NCBI RefSeq assembly: GCF_002043095.1
Contig: NZ_MVOC01000002.1
Location: 124,001 to 188,000, forward strand
Reading direction: 5' to 3'
Source of the DNA: Mycobacterium sp. AT1
GTDB lineage: Bacteria > Actinomycetota > Actinomycetes > Mycobacteriales > Mycobacteriaceae
DNA length: 64,000 nt
Below are positions 53,008 to 62,605 of this stretch, in pieces; the stretch's first letter is position 1; the number at the start of each line of letters is the position of its first letter. Made by a program: the position numbers and the translations under genes. The notes beneath the pieces are model-generated. The model was given only the letters and a program-made list of their open reading frames with translations. It was not told the origin of the DNA and made no database searches.

Positions 53008-53831
53008 CAGCGCTACCCACTCAGATCGGCGTCTACGGCGGCGGGCGGATGGGGGCGGGGATCGCCCACGCCTTCGCCGCCGCCGGCGCACAGGTGATCG
53101 TCGTCGAAAACGACACTCCCAGTGCGCAAGCCGCACGAGAGCGGATCAAGAAGTCGGTGGCCAAAGCGACGGAGAAAGGCACCGCGGTATCGGGGGAGAT
53201 CACCGTCGTCACCGATCCCGGCGCCCTGGCCACCGCCGGACTGGTGATCGAAGCAGTACCGGAACTCGTCGAGATCAAATCGCACGTGCTCGCCCGGATC
53301 GCGGCGGCGGCACCGACGGCTGCGGTGGCCACCAACACCAGTTCCTTGTCCGTCGACCAGCTCGCCGACGCTCTGCCCGAACCGTCGGCGTTGATCGGGT
53401 TGCACTTCTTCAACCCCGTCCCGGTCAGCGATCTCGTCGAGATCGTGGTCGGCAACCGCACCGATGCCGCCCTGGTGGAGCAGGCCGGCCTGTGGGTGGC
53501 GGCACTGGGCAAGACGGCGATCACGGTGTCGGACACACCCGGCTTCGCCAGCAGCCGGCTCGGTGTGGCCATCGCCCTGGAAGCCATCCGGATGGTTGAG
53601 GAGGGGGTGGCGTCGGCCGAAGACATCGACACCGCAATGACTTTGGGGTACCGACACCCGATGGGTCCGCTGAAGACCACCGATATCGTGGGCCTCGACG
53701 TTCGGCTGGCCATCGCGGAGCATCTCGAGCGAGAGCTCGGCCCCCGCTTTGCACCGCCACAGCTGTTGCGCGACAAGGTCAGCGCCGGCGACATCGGCCG
53801 CAAGTCCGGATGCGGGTTCTATTCATGGTGA
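53004..53831 (+). CDS. 3-hydroxyacyl-CoA dehydrogenase (PaaH-like)
   Basis: A 275-residue enzyme of the 3HCDH family. NAD motif GVYGGGRMGAGIAHAFAAAG, ATNTSSLSVDQLADAL, catalytic GLHFFNPVPVSDLVEIV (His, Glu) and C-terminal domain with DTPGFASSRLGVAIALEAIR. It would oxidise 3-hydroxyadipyl-CoA. Translationally coupled to the hydratase. The next step, thiolysis, is exactly what the deleted thiolase would have done. Confidence 0.9.
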   Translation: MTALPTQIGVYGGGRMGAGIAHAFAAAGAQVIVVENDTPSAQAARERIKKSVAKATEKGTAVSGEITVVTDPGALATAGLVIEAVPELVEIKSHVLARIAAAAPTAAVATNTSSLSVDQLADALPEPSALIGLHFFNPVPVSDLVEIVVGNRTDAALVEQAGLWVAALGKTAITVSDTPGFASSRLGVAIALEAIRMVEEGVASAEDIDTAMTLGYRHPMGPLKTTDIVGLDVRLAIAEHLERELGPRFAPPQLLRDKVSAGDIGRKSGCGFYSW

Positions 53832-53904
53832 CCCTTACCTCAACGGTCGCCGAATTCCGCGGCCGTAGTCGACCACTTCACCGACCCATCCTGCAGGAGG
53901 ACTG

Positions 53905-54720
53905 ATGACCACCACCGAAGTCACCACCCACTCGGACGACACTGTTCTCCTCGAGCGTCACGGCGCGGTAGCCACCGTGATCATCAATCGCCCCAAGCGC
54001 CGCAATGCACTCACCGCTCCAGCCAGAGTCGGCTTGCGCGCTGCCCTTACAGCCCTCGCCGTTGACACCTCAGTTCGCGCTGTCGTTCTGACCGGAGCGG
54101 GCGGACATTTCTGTGCAGGACAAGATCTCGCTGAACACGCCGCCGTGCTCCAGGCTGATCCAAGTCACGCGTTCGACACCGTCGAGGCGGACTATTCTCC
54201 GACCGTGCGATTGCTGTCAACGATGGCCAAACCCGTGATCGCGGCAATCGAAGGCAGCTGCGTAGGAGCAGGACTGGGTTTTGCGCTGGCTTGCGACCTC
54301 CGTGTGGTGTCCACCGCCGCCTCGCTTTCTACGGCGTTCAGCTCGATCGGTTTGACCTGTGACTCCGGCTTGGCACATAGCCTCCCCCGTGCGGTCGGCG
54401 ATGCCAAGGCGCGAGAACTCATTCTCCTTGCACGACCCCTCAGCGGCGCACAGGCTGACGCTGTGGGCCTGGTGACGAGCCTCGTTGATCCAGGAGCTGC
54501 TTTGGCTACTGCCACTGAGTTGGCCATCAGCCTCGCCGCGGGGCCGACCCATGCATATGCCGAGTCGAAACAGCTTCTTGCTGGGGCCTTCTCCCGAACG
54601 CTCGACGAGAACCTGGCCGAAGAGGCTCGCGCCCAGGCACGTGCGGGAGCGACCTCGGACCATGCCACCGCGGTGAGGTCCTTTCTTGCCAAGGCGACGC
54701 CGACCTTCATCGGACGATGA
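53905..54720 (+). CDS. Enoyl-CoA hydratase/isomerase family (PaaG-like)
   Basis: A 271-residue crotonase-fold protein. VLTGAGGHFCAGQDLAEHAA and AAIEGSCVGAGLGFALACDL are the oxyanion parts. In the second half, SIGLTCDSGLAHSLPRAVGD carries Asp where hydratases have Glu, which matches PaaG, the 1,2-epoxyphenylacetyl-CoA isomerase that forms oxepin-CoA. A 73-base gap from the previous gene may hold its own ribosome/promoter signals; AGGAGG lies before the ATG. Confidence 0.87.
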   Translation: MTTTEVTTHSDDTVLLERHGAVATVIINRPKRRNALTAPARVGLRAALTALAVDTSVRAVVLTGAGGHFCAGQDLAEHAAVLQADPSHAFDTVEADYSPTVRLLSTMAKPVIAAIEGSCVGAGLGFALACDLRVVSTAASLSTAFSSIGLTCDSGLAHSLPRAVGDAKARELILLARPLSGAQADAVGLVTSLVDPGAALATATELAISLAAGPTHAYAESKQLLAGAFSRTLDENLAEEARAQARAGATSDHATAVRSFLAKATPTFIGR

Positions 54721-54777
54721 GCAGGCAGCACGCTTCTGGCTGACGAGACACTCGGCCCGTTGCGAACAACGTGTTTG

Positions 54778-56163
54778 CTACCGGTGCGCGTGAAGCGGCT
54801 TCCCCGCAAGGACCAGCATTGCCTCGCCGAGTGCCTCGTTCTGGGTCGGGTGAGCATGAATGAATGGCGCTATGTCGGTGGGTAACGCTTCCCACGCCAC
54901 CGCTAGTTGCGCCTCGCCGATCAGCTCCGCCACGCGGTCGCCAACCATGTGGACGCCCACTACCGCGCCGTTGCTGCGGGCGCCGCCGGATCGAACGACC
55001 TTGATTCCCCCGGCGCTACCGAGAATTTGACTCTTGCCGTTGCCTGCCAGGTCGTACACCGCGGTCGCGACATCGCCGTACTGCTCGCGTGCGGCATCCT
55101 CGGTCAACCCCACGGAGGCGACCTCGGGGTGCGAGTAGACCACCCTCGGAATCAGATGCTCAGGAACCGGCATCGGGGACAATCCGGCACTGTCCTCTGC
55201 GACGAACACACCATGTTGAAACCCACGGTGCGCCAGCTGAAGTCCTGCAACGATGTCGCCGACAGCGTAGACGCCGTCGACACTGGTGCGGAGTCGTTCA
55301 TCGGTCGTCACGCAACCACGCTCGATGGCGATGCCGTTCTCCTCGAATCCGCAGTCGCCGGTATGGGGCGCACGTCCCACTGCCACCAGCAGGATGTCTG
55401 CCTCGAGCCGATCACCGCCGTCGAGATCGACCGCCACTGCGGCGTCAGTTTCGGTTGCCGAGACCACTTTCGTTGCCGCGCGAACGGCGATACCGCGCTT
55501 CTTGAACGCTCGTTCCAGCTGCGTCGAGCACCATGGGTCCTCGGCTGCGACCAGTCGCGGAAGTGCTTCAACCACGGTGACCTTGGTTCCGAAGGAGGCC
55601 CACATGCTGGCGAACTCGACGCCGATCACACCGCCCCCAAGAACGATCGCAGTCTCGGGTAGTACATCGAGACTCAGCGCGCGCTCACTGGTGATGATCC
55701 GTTCGCCGAGCTCGATTCCAGGAAGCATCCGTGCGGAGGATCCGGTTGCCAGAACCAATGTCGTTCCACTGTAGAGGGTTTCGTCAACCAAGACGTCACG
55801 ACCACCCAGGTAGGTTCCATGGCCATGAACCGTGGTGATCTGGTGACCATCCAACAGTCCTCGCAGTCCTCGGTACAGCTTGTCGACGACGCGGTTCTTG
55901 TAGCCGTGCACGGCATGGAGGTCAACGCCATCAAATGTGACACGCACCCCGACCGCCGACGCCACCCGCGCGCTATCGGCAACTTCAGCGGCACGCAGCA
56001 ACGCCTTGGTCGGGATGCAACCGCGGTGCAGGCACGTACCACCCACCTTGTCGACATCGATGAGAACGACAGACTTACCCAGCTGAGCTGCGCGGATGGC
56101 GCAAGCGTAGCCGGCGGACCCACCACCGAGGATCAAGACATCCGTATGGAACTTCTCCGTCAT
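54778..56163 (-). CDS. Dihydrolipoamide dehydrogenase (E3) of branched-chain complex
   Basis: A 461-residue flavoprotein disulfide reductase. FAD motif LILGGGSAGYACAIRAAQLG, redox disulfide GGTCLHRGCIPTKALL, second Rossmann ILGGGVIGVEFASMWASFG, and C-terminal His-Glu HAHPTQNEALGEA. It reoxidises lipoyl groups of the adjacent E2. Its start immediately follows the E2 stop. A general lpd would be expected elsewhere; this copy is dedicated. Confidence 0.94.
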   Translation of the reverse strand: MTEKFHTDVLILGGGSAGYACAIRAAQLGKSVVLIDVDKVGGTCLHRGCIPTKALLRAAEVADSARVASAVGVRVTFDGVDLHAVHGYKNRVVDKLYRGLRGLLDGHQITTVHGHGTYLGGRDVLVDETLYSGTTLVLATGSSARMLPGIELGERIITSERALSLDVLPETAIVLGGGVIGVEFASMWASFGTKVTVVEALPRLVAAEDPWCSTQLERAFKKRGIAVRAATKVVSATETDAAVAVDLDGGDRLEADILLVAVGRAPHTGDCGFEENGIAIERGCVTTDERLRTSVDGVYAVGDIVAGLQLAHRGFQHGVFVAEDSAGLSPMPVPEHLIPRVVYSHPEVASVGLTEDAAREQYGDVATAVYDLAGNGKSQILGSAGGIKVVRSGGARSNGAVVGVHMVGDRVAELIGEAQLAVAWEALPTDIAPFIHAHPTQNEALGEAMLVLAGKPLHAHR

Positions 56164-57507
56164 CTACAGCCTCCCTAGTGCGGCGACGGGATTTTCGACG
56201 TAATCGGCGAAGAGCCGGAGAAAGCCCCCCGCAGCGCCGCCGTCGCAGACCCTGTGGTCAAAGCTCAGCGAGATCTGCGTGACTTTCCGGACGCTGAGTT
56301 CGCCGTTGACGACCCACGGTTTGTCGATGATGCGACCAACGCCCAGGATCGCAGCTTCCGGATGGTTGATGATCGACGACGACCCATCCACCCCGAACAC
56401 CCCGTAGTTGTTCAGCGTGAACGTTCCGCCAGACAATCGCGAAGGCGGCACCTTCCCTTCCTTCGCAAGCCTGGTGGTCTCACGCAGCTGTTGCGCCAAG
56501 GCCACCGTCGTCAGCGAGTCGGCGTGCTGAATGACGGGAACGATCAGACCGCGGGGTGTTTGAGCCGCGATGCCGAGATGCACGTGGCCGAACTGAACTA
56601 TCTCGTCCCTGGTTGTGTCGACGGTCGAGTTCAGCTCCGGGTACTTCGTCAACGCCGTCAGCGCCAGGCGGGCAAGAAGTGCCAGCACGCCGATCTTCTC
56701 GTCATCAGGCAAGGCCGCGTTGATCGATCGGCGGGCGGACAGCAACTCAGAGGCGTCGACGTCCACCCAGGTCGTCGCATCCGGGATCTCACGGCGACTG
56801 GTCGACAATTTGTCGGCGACCACTTTACGAAGGCCCTTGATCGGTACCCGCACCTCGCGGTGCGCGCCGCCGGTGTCAACGATCGCCGCGGCCCTTGGCA
56901 GGGTGACTGGTGGCGTACCACTTGGCAGCGCACGTTCGACATCTGCGCGGGTGATGACGCCCCCCGGAGCCGACGGGCTCAGCACCGCCACGTCAATCCC
57001 GTTCTCACGAGCCAGTTTACGTACCAGCGGGGAGATGACGCGAGTGGGTGCGGCATGGGACGACTGGGAACTCGCCACTGGCGAATCGGCGGCAATCCTC
57101 CCGTCGGCCCCATTGTTCGGTGTGACCCGTCGACGGCGTCGGCGGGTCTCTTCGGATGTGCCGTAGCCGATCAGCACATTGCCCGATCCCGCGCGCTCTT
57201 CGGTGCGGTACTTCTCGTGCGCGGCGGTGACCAGCGGCTCCCCCTCCGCTGCGCTGGGCCCGTCGACTCGGGCAGCGATGGTGATCAACGGCCGACCGAC
57301 GTGCACTGTCGTACCGGCGTCACCATGCAGCGTCAGCACTGTTCCCTCGAAGGGAATCGGCACCTCCACACTGGCTTTGGCCGTTTCGACTTCAACAACC
57401 ACCTGGTCGATGGCGACGGTCTCGCCCACCTGGACCTTCCAGTCGACGATGTCGGCTTCGGTCAGGCCTTCACCCAGGTCTGGCAACAGAAAGATCTGCT
57501 CGTTCAT
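56164..57507 (-). CDS. bkdC: Branched-chain 2-oxoacid dehydrogenase E2 (lipoamide acyltransferase)
   Basis: A 447-residue E2. The lipoyl domain (1-80) has the modification Lys44 in VEVETAKASVEVP; a peripheral-subunit-binding domain with TRVISPLVRKLARENGIDVA is followed by the catalytic domain ending SLSFDHRVCDGGAAGGFLRL with His-Asp. It transfers the acyl group to CoA. The start ATG overlaps the E1beta stop (57504-57507), so that start is chosen over 57522. Confidence 0.94.
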   Translation of the reverse strand: MNEQIFLLPDLGEGLTEADIVDWKVQVGETVAIDQVVVEVETAKASVEVPIPFEGTVLTLHGDAGTTVHVGRPLITIAARVDGPSAAEGEPLVTAAHEKYRTEERAGSGNVLIGYGTSEETRRRRRRVTPNNGADGRIAADSPVASSQSSHAAPTRVISPLVRKLARENGIDVAVLSPSAPGGVITRADVERALPSGTPPVTLPRAAAIVDTGGAHREVRVPIKGLRKVVADKLSTSRREIPDATTWVDVDASELLSARRSINAALPDDEKIGVLALLARLALTALTKYPELNSTVDTTRDEIVQFGHVHLGIAAQTPRGLIVPVIQHADSLTTVALAQQLRETTRLAKEGKVPPSRLSGGTFTLNNYGVFGVDGSSSIINHPEAAILGVGRIIDKPWVVNGELSVRKVTQISLSFDHRVCDGGAAGGFLRLFADYVENPVAALGRL

Positions 57508-58508
57508 CCGGTGACCGCCCAACGGTTATCAGGAGCGTCTTTCCATTGCAATCGTTCGACTGCATCGAGGATTCGATCGACGCCCGGCAAGTGGATGCGC
57601 TCGAGCTTCGGTGCGGGATAGGGAATGTCGAACCCACTTACGCGCAACACGGGAGCGTTCAAGTAGTGGAAGCATCGCTCTTGCACGCGCGCGACGATTT
57701 CGGCGCCGACGCCCGCGAAGCCCTGGGCCTCCTGGATGACCAGGCAGCGACCGGTCTTTCGGACCGAGCTCATAACCGTTTCATCGTCGAACGGAACGAT
57801 CGAACGCAGGTCGACCACCTCCAGGTCGTATCCCTCGGCGGCCGCGGCTTCCGCGGTCTCGAGTGCGACGCTGACCGACGGCCCGTAGGCCACGATGGTG
57901 GCGTCGCGGCCCTCGCGCCGTACCGCAGCTCGTCCCAGTGGAGCGCCGATGGTCAACTCGCCATCGGCGCGCGCGAAGTACATCCGCTTGGGTTCGAGGA
58001 AGATCACCGGGTCGGGGTCGTCGATCGCGTGGCGCAGCAGGCTGTAGGCGTCTTGGACGTCGCCTGGCGTGACGACCTTGAGCCCCGCCGTGTGCGCGTA
58101 GTAGGCCTCGCTCGAATCGCAGTGGTGCTCGACGCCTCCGATACCGCCCGCGAAGGGAATCCGAATCACCATGGGAACAGACAGTGCACCTTTGGTGCGG
58201 TTTCGGATCTTCGCAACGTGGGACACGATCTGCTCGAACGCCGGATAGGCGAACGCGTCGAACTGCATCTCCACGACGGGTTTGAAACCGGCCATCGCCA
58301 TCCCGATGGCGAAACCGACGATTCCGGATTCGGCCAGCGGGGTGTCAAAGCAGCGGCCTTCCCCGAAGTCGGTGGCGAGGCCGTCCGTCACTCGGAACAC
58401 TCCGCCCAACGTTCCGACATCTTCACCAAAGACGACCACGTTCTCGTCTTCGGTCATTGCATCCCGCAACGCTGCGTTGAGGGCCTTGGCCATCGTTATC
58501 GGCGCCAT
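57504..58508 (-). CDS. bkdB: Branched-chain 2-oxoacid dehydrogenase E1 beta subunit
   Basis: A 334-residue transketolase-like subunit. MAPITMAKALNAALRDAMTE, VFGEDVGTLGGVFRVTDGL, TPLAESGIVGFAIGMAM and the conserved HHCDSSEAYYAHTAGLKVVT are typical of E1beta of BCKDH/PDH. It pairs with the alpha subunit whose gene ends three bases upstream. Branched-chain preference is inferred from the gene order and Lrp-type regulator, as in the M. tuberculosis bkdABC unit. Confidence 0.92.
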   Translation of the reverse strand: MAPITMAKALNAALRDAMTEDENVVVFGEDVGTLGGVFRVTDGLATDFGEGRCFDTPLAESGIVGFAIGMAMAGFKPVVEMQFDAFAYPAFEQIVSHVAKIRNRTKGALSVPMVIRIPFAGGIGGVEHHCDSSEAYYAHTAGLKVVTPGDVQDAYSLLRHAIDDPDPVIFLEPKRMYFARADGELTIGAPLGRAAVRREGRDATIVAYGPSVSVALETAEAAAAEGYDLEVVDLRSIVPFDDETVMSSVRKTGRCLVIQEAQGFAGVGAEIVARVQERCFHYLNAPVLRVSGFDIPYPAPKLERIHLPGVDRILDAVERLQWKDAPDNRWAVTG

Positions 58509-58511
58509 GAG

Positions 58512-59630
58512 TTAGAGCTCCTCGGACTCGGCGGCCAGCTCGGCCTCAACCTGGGCTTGTTGTTCACGCAACTGCGTGGTCGGTTCGGCGAAGACGTAGC
58601 GAAACAGGTCCATGGGGTCGCTGGGCCGATCGACGTTCATTCCGGCGCGCAGCGTTGCGGCCGCGTCATCGGCGTCTGCGGCGATTTCGTCGACGTCGGC
58701 GGCGGTCAATACCCCCCGATCGAGCAGATATGTGTGCAAACGCGTCAACGGGTCGCGCCGCAACCATTGGTCGACCTCATCCGCAGCCCGGTATCGGGTG
58801 GCGTCATCGGCGTTGGTGTGGGCATCGATGCGGTAGGTGTGCGCCTCGACTATGACTGGTCCGTTGCCGGATCGAACGAATTCTGCGGCTTCGTCCATTA
58901 CCGCGAGCATGGCCATGGGATCGTTGCCGTCGACCTGTTCTGACCCGATCCCGTAACCGACCCCCTTGTGCGACAAACTCGGGGCGGCGCTCTGTCGTGC
59001 CAGCGGAACACTGATCGCAAAACCGTTGTTCTGCACCAGGAATACTACGGGCGCTTTGAACACCGCGGCGAAGTTGAGCGCCTCGTGAAAGTCGCCTTCA
59101 CTGGTTGCGCCGTCGCCGCAGAAGGCGAGGGCGATGGTGTCCTTTCCCTTTCGGCGTTCCGCGTACGCGAGCCCTGCGGCATGCAGCAATTGCGTTGCCA
59201 GCGGCGTGCATTGGGGCGCCGTACGGCACTCGGCAGGGTTGTATCCACAGTGCCAATCGCCTGACAGCATGCTGAGGATCTGCACGGGAGCGATACCGCG
59301 CGCGGTCAACGCCATGGAGTCCCGATACGTCGGAAACATCCAATCCGTTGGCTTCAGGCACATTGCAGCCGAGATCTGGCACGCTTCCTGTCCGCGGGAC
59401 GATGGGTACACCGCTAACCGCCCCTGCTTGGTCAGCGCCGTTGCCTGTTGGTCGAGTCGCCGGCCCAGAACCATTTCCCGGTACATCTCAGCGAGGCGGG
59501 TGTCATCCGGGCGTCGATAGCGCGCCTCACTGCATGTGACGGCCCCGTTTGCGTCAAGGTATTGGACCGCGGAGTCCGCCGGCAGGAACTGTTGGTACTG
59601 CTTGGGTTTCGGTGGTTCGACCAGCGTCAC
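58512..59630 (-). CDS. bkdA: Branched-chain 2-oxoacid dehydrogenase E1 alpha subunit
   Basis: About 372 residues from a GTG at 59630 with GGAGGAG six bases upstream; a TTG at 59645 would precede the ribosome site and is rejected. The thiamin diphosphate motif is IALAFCGDGATSEGDFHEAL followed by VVFLVQNNGFAISVP; other family blocks are LAVYPSSRGQEACQ and RYRAADEVDQWLRRDPLTRL. It decarboxylates branched-chain 2-oxoacids from Val, Leu and Ile. First gene of the E1a-E1b-E2-E3 operon. Confidence 0.93.
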   Translation of the reverse strand: MTLVEPPKPKQYQQFLPADSAVQYLDANGAVTCSEARYRRPDDTRLAEMYREMVLGRRLDQQATALTKQGRLAVYPSSRGQEACQISAAMCLKPTDWMFPTYRDSMALTARGIAPVQILSMLSGDWHCGYNPAECRTAPQCTPLATQLLHAAGLAYAERRKGKDTIALAFCGDGATSEGDFHEALNFAAVFKAPVVFLVQNNGFAISVPLARQSAAPSLSHKGVGYGIGSEQVDGNDPMAMLAVMDEAAEFVRSGNGPVIVEAHTYRIDAHTNADDATRYRAADEVDQWLRRDPLTRLHTYLLDRGVLTAADVDEIAADADDAAATLRAGMNVDRPSDPMDLFRYVFAEPTTQLREQQAQVEAELAAESEEL

Positions 59631-59675
59631 AATTATCTCCTCCAAGACATCCGTCCATCAATGGTGGCAAGCAGA

Positions 59676-59725
59676 AGATCTATGACCTAGCGATCTGACG
59701 ATTCGCAGGCACACTGCCCTATAAT
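59676..59725. promoter_or_regulatory. Divergent bkd/lrp control region
   Basis: A TATAAT box (59720-59725) with a CTGACG element 19 bases upstream (59695-59700) forms a plausible plus-strand promoter for the Lrp gene. AGATC-N11-GATCT (59676-59696) is an inverted repeat overlapping it and a likely Lrp/AsnC binding site. The consensus -10 is unusually clear for this genome. Confidence 0.5.
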
Positions 59726-59784
59726 CGATCACTACTGGTCAGAATGTCTCATGAAGTGACCACCAGCGCGTTGGAGATGGACAG

Positions 59785-60270
59785 ATGGTCAGCACCGCCG
59801 AGGAGCGTCACGAGCTCGACTCCGTCGATCGGCGCATCATTCACGAACTGGTCGTGGACGGCCGAATGTCCATGCGCGCCTTGGCCGAAAAGGTTCATAT
59901 CTCTCGCGCTCATGCCTACGTTCGCGTCGAGCGCCTTCAGAAGGCCGGCGTCATCACCGGCTATACCGCGCGCGTCGCCCACGATCGTGCCGGTGTCGGC
60001 GCGTCAGCGTGCGTTGCCTTGGCGATTCGTCAAGACTCCTGGCGCGGAATCGCCAATCGGCTGCGCACGCTTCCGTTCGTGGAGCACTATTTTCTGCTCG
60101 GCGGCGAACACGACGTGCTTGTTCTCGTTCGTGCAACGAACAACGCGACGCTACGCGATGTGGTGCTCGAACAGCTTCAGAGCCTTGCGGGGGTGCTGTC
60201 GACGAAGACCTGGCTGATCTTCGAAGATGCAAGCGGCCCCGGTCCCACGTGGACAAGCCCGTCCGACTGA
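59785..60270 (+). CDS. Lrp/AsnC-family regulator (BkdR-like)
   Basis: A 161-residue regulator. The HTH is LDSVDRRIIHELVVDGRMSM, RALAEKVHISRAHAYVRVER and LQKAGVITGYTARV; the C-terminal RAM/AsnC ligand domain has VEHYFLLGGEHDVLVLVRA. Divergent from the bkd operon, as BkdR is in other bacteria, it probably activates the operon in response to branched-chain amino acids. Confidence 0.93.
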   Translation: MVSTAEERHELDSVDRRIIHELVVDGRMSMRALAEKVHISRAHAYVRVERLQKAGVITGYTARVAHDRAGVGASACVALAIRQDSWRGIANRLRTLPFVEHYFLLGGEHDVLVLVRATNNATLRDVVLEQLQSLAGVLSTKTWLIFEDASGPGPTWTSPSD

Positions 60271-60325
60271 GATCCCTTCGCGCGCAAGAACTCACCGAGG
60301 CGAGTCCCGAGCGAGTCGGGCTTCG

Positions 60326-61690
60326 TCAGTTGGCAGTGACGCCGCGCACGAAGGCATCATTCTCGGCTGCAGAACGTTGCTGCATCGCAAGAGCCGCCGC
60401 CAACGTCAGCAGGCACGACGCGAACATGTAAGCCGAGACAGCCAGTGAACTGCCGGTAGCTCCGACAAGCCACGCCGCGATCAACGGGGCGAATCCTCCA
60501 CCCAGAACGGCTCCAATGGCATAGGCCAACGAGGCGCCGCTGTATCTGATCGCCGCAGGGAACATTTCTGCGTAGGCCGCGGCCTGCGGGCCGTAGGTGA
60601 GGCCGAGCCCGACCGTCAAACCGAGAACAGCGAGCACCATCAGCGGGAGATTGGCAGTGTCCAGAAGTACGAAGAAGGGAAATGTCCACGCTCCCAGGAC
60701 AATAGCGCCAACGATATAGGTGCGACGACGGCCCACACGGTCTGACCATTGCGCTGCGAGCACTGTTGACACACCCCACCCGATGGCTCCAATGCTGCCT
60801 ATCAGCAACATAGTGGAGGTGTCCTTGCCGAGAGTCTTTGTGCCGTAGGAGGTGAGGAAGCCGATTAGCATGTAGCCGTTCAGGTTGCAAGCGATGAAGA
60901 GGCCGATCCCGACGAGCAGCTCTTTGCGGTAGTCCCGAAATAGGACGGACAGCGGCGCCCGGGTGTCCTTCTTGCGCTCCTTCAGCTCGGCGAACACAGG
61001 ACTCTCATTCACCTTTGATCTGACATAGAACCCAATGACGATCAGAACAGCACTGAGGAGGAAGGGAATCCGCCATCCCCATGACCGGAACTGTTCATGG
61101 GTCGTCATCGTCGAGACGGCCAGGAACACACCGGTCGCGAGAAGTAGCCCAAGCGGGGTGCCCAGCTGCGGTGCTGAACCGTAGTAGCCGCGACGGGCGG
61201 CTGGCGCATGCTCAACCGACATCAGAGCCGCTCCACCCCATTCTCCGCCCGCCGAGATTCCCTGCAGGAAACGCAGAGCCACGAGCAGAATGGGTGCGGC
61301 GATTCCGATTTCGGCGTAAGTCGGGAGTAAGCCAACCCCAACAGTAGAAACACCCATCAGGAGGAGGGTGACGACAAGCATCGCTTTGCGGCCCCACCGA
61401 TCACCGAGATGGCCGGCCACGATACCCCCTAGAGGGCGGGCCAGAAAGCTGACGCCGATCGTGGCCAACGAAGCCAAAATGGCAGCCGAAGCGCCGAGTT
61501 GGCTGAAGAACAGGTCACTGAAGACCAAGCCGGCGGCGGACGCGTAGACGAAGAAGTCATACCACTCGACCGTTGTTCCGATCATGCTCGCGCGGGCTGC
61601 GCGGACAAGCTCCTTCTGTGTCGTCCGATCTACATCCTCCGAGTTCTCCTGTTTGGTGACTGATTCGGACAATCTCTCTTCGTTCAGCAT
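60326..61690 (-). CDS. MFS transporter, metabolite:H+ symporter (MHS) type
   Basis: A 454-residue 12-helix permease. The MHS start ASMIGTTVEWYDFFVYASAA is followed by the MFS signature GHLGDRWGRKAMLVVTLLL and GISAGGEWGGAALMSVEHAP. ATG 61690 has AGGAAAGG about eight bases upstream. MHS carriers bring in organic acids; the Deh4p haloacid permease belongs to this group. It ends the minus-strand unit SDR, dehalogenase-like, isomerase-like, transporter, so uptake of a small (halo)acid is likely. Confidence 0.9.
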   Translation of the reverse strand: MLNEERLSESVTKQENSEDVDRTTQKELVRAARASMIGTTVEWYDFFVYASAAGLVFSDLFFSQLGASAAILASLATIGVSFLARPLGGIVAGHLGDRWGRKAMLVVTLLLMGVSTVGVGLLPTYAEIGIAAPILLVALRFLQGISAGGEWGGAALMSVEHAPAARRGYYGSAPQLGTPLGLLLATGVFLAVSTMTTHEQFRSWGWRIPFLLSAVLIVIGFYVRSKVNESPVFAELKERKKDTRAPLSVLFRDYRKELLVGIGLFIACNLNGYMLIGFLTSYGTKTLGKDTSTMLLIGSIGAIGWGVSTVLAAQWSDRVGRRRTYIVGAIVLGAWTFPFFVLLDTANLPLMVLAVLGLTVGLGLTYGPQAAAYAEMFPAAIRYSGASLAYAIGAVLGGGFAPLIAAWLVGATGSSLAVSAYMFASCLLTLAAALAMQQRSAAENDAFVRGVTAN

Positions 61691-61787
61691 GGTGAACGCC
61701 TTTCCTGAAAAGGGAGCCAGCACGTCGGGGACAGCCGGCGGAAACTTCGGTCGGCACTTGCCGTGGCACGGCTTGGTGGTCGCGCGA

Positions 61788-62588
61788 TCAGGACCCCCAA
61801 GCAGTCAGGGCGTCCTCGATGGCGGACGCCGTATCGTGGCCGACCGGGATGAATTCCAGGCCGATCCAGCCGCCGTACCCGCTTGATTCGACTGCTCGGC
61901 GACAGGCAGTCCAGTCGATATCGCCAGTGCCGGGTTGATGACGTCCTGGTACGTCGGCGATCTGCACGTGCTTGACGATATTCTTTGTCTCACAAAATAT
62001 TTCGGAAATCTCCCGGAGCTCGGTCTGGTACAGGTGGTACACGTCGAACAGCAGTCCGAGGCTGTCGGGGTTTCCAGCGGCCTCGCGTAGTGCGACGACG
62101 TCGCTGACTCTTCGGGTGAGGTATGTGGGTCGATCTGGGCCTAGGGGTTCGAGTACGAGATCGATTCCCGATCCTTCGATGGCCTCCAGTCCGGCGGCGA
62201 GATTCGCGGCCGCAGTGTCAAGTTGACGGTCTAGCGGATACTTGCCCATTCGGTTGCCGGTGAGTGCGTTGACGGTGGTGCAGCCGACATCACGAGCAAA
62301 GTTCGTCGCCGCCATCAATTCGGACCGCCACCAATCTGTGGCTTCCGGATTGGCAAGTTCGCCATGCGAGCCCTCAGGGCCTGGGTTGACGTTCAGAATT
62401 GATACCGCCAAACCCGTTGCAGAAACTTGCTTCTTGATGATGGATTGGTCTTCCCATGGCCAGAACTCGACCGCCGTGAATCCGCAGTCCCGTGCTGCGC
62501 AGAATCGGTCGGCGAGGGGGTACTCCGTGAACAGAAGCGAGATGTTGGGGCTGAACCGCTGCACGAGTCCTTCCCTTCTGGTGGTCAT
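61788..62588 (-). CDS. Hydroxypyruvate isomerase-family TIM-barrel protein
   Basis: A 266-residue Hyi-like protein. Family blocks: RFSPNISLLFTEYPLADRFC at the start, TTVNALTGNRMGK, DLVLEPLGPDRP (Glu), GLLFDVYHLYQTE (Asp-His), KHVQIADVPGRHQPGTGDID (Gln) and GLEFIPVGHDTA (Glu). Hyi interconverts hydroxypyruvate and tartronate semialdehyde in glyoxylate metabolism. Lying 17 bases from the dehalogenase-like gene, it could process glyoxylate derived from glycolate. Other ketose/aldose substrates cannot be excluded. Confidence 0.85.
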   Translation of the reverse strand: MTTRREGLVQRFSPNISLLFTEYPLADRFCAARDCGFTAVEFWPWEDQSIIKKQVSATGLAVSILNVNPGPEGSHGELANPEATDWWRSELMAATNFARDVGCTTVNALTGNRMGKYPLDRQLDTAAANLAAGLEAIEGSGIDLVLEPLGPDRPTYLTRRVSDVVALREAAGNPDSLGLLFDVYHLYQTELREISEIFCETKNIVKHVQIADVPGRHQPGTGDIDWTACRRAVESSGYGGWIGLEFIPVGHDTASAIEDALTAWGS

Positions 62589-62605
62589 GTCGGCATCTGG
62601 GCAAC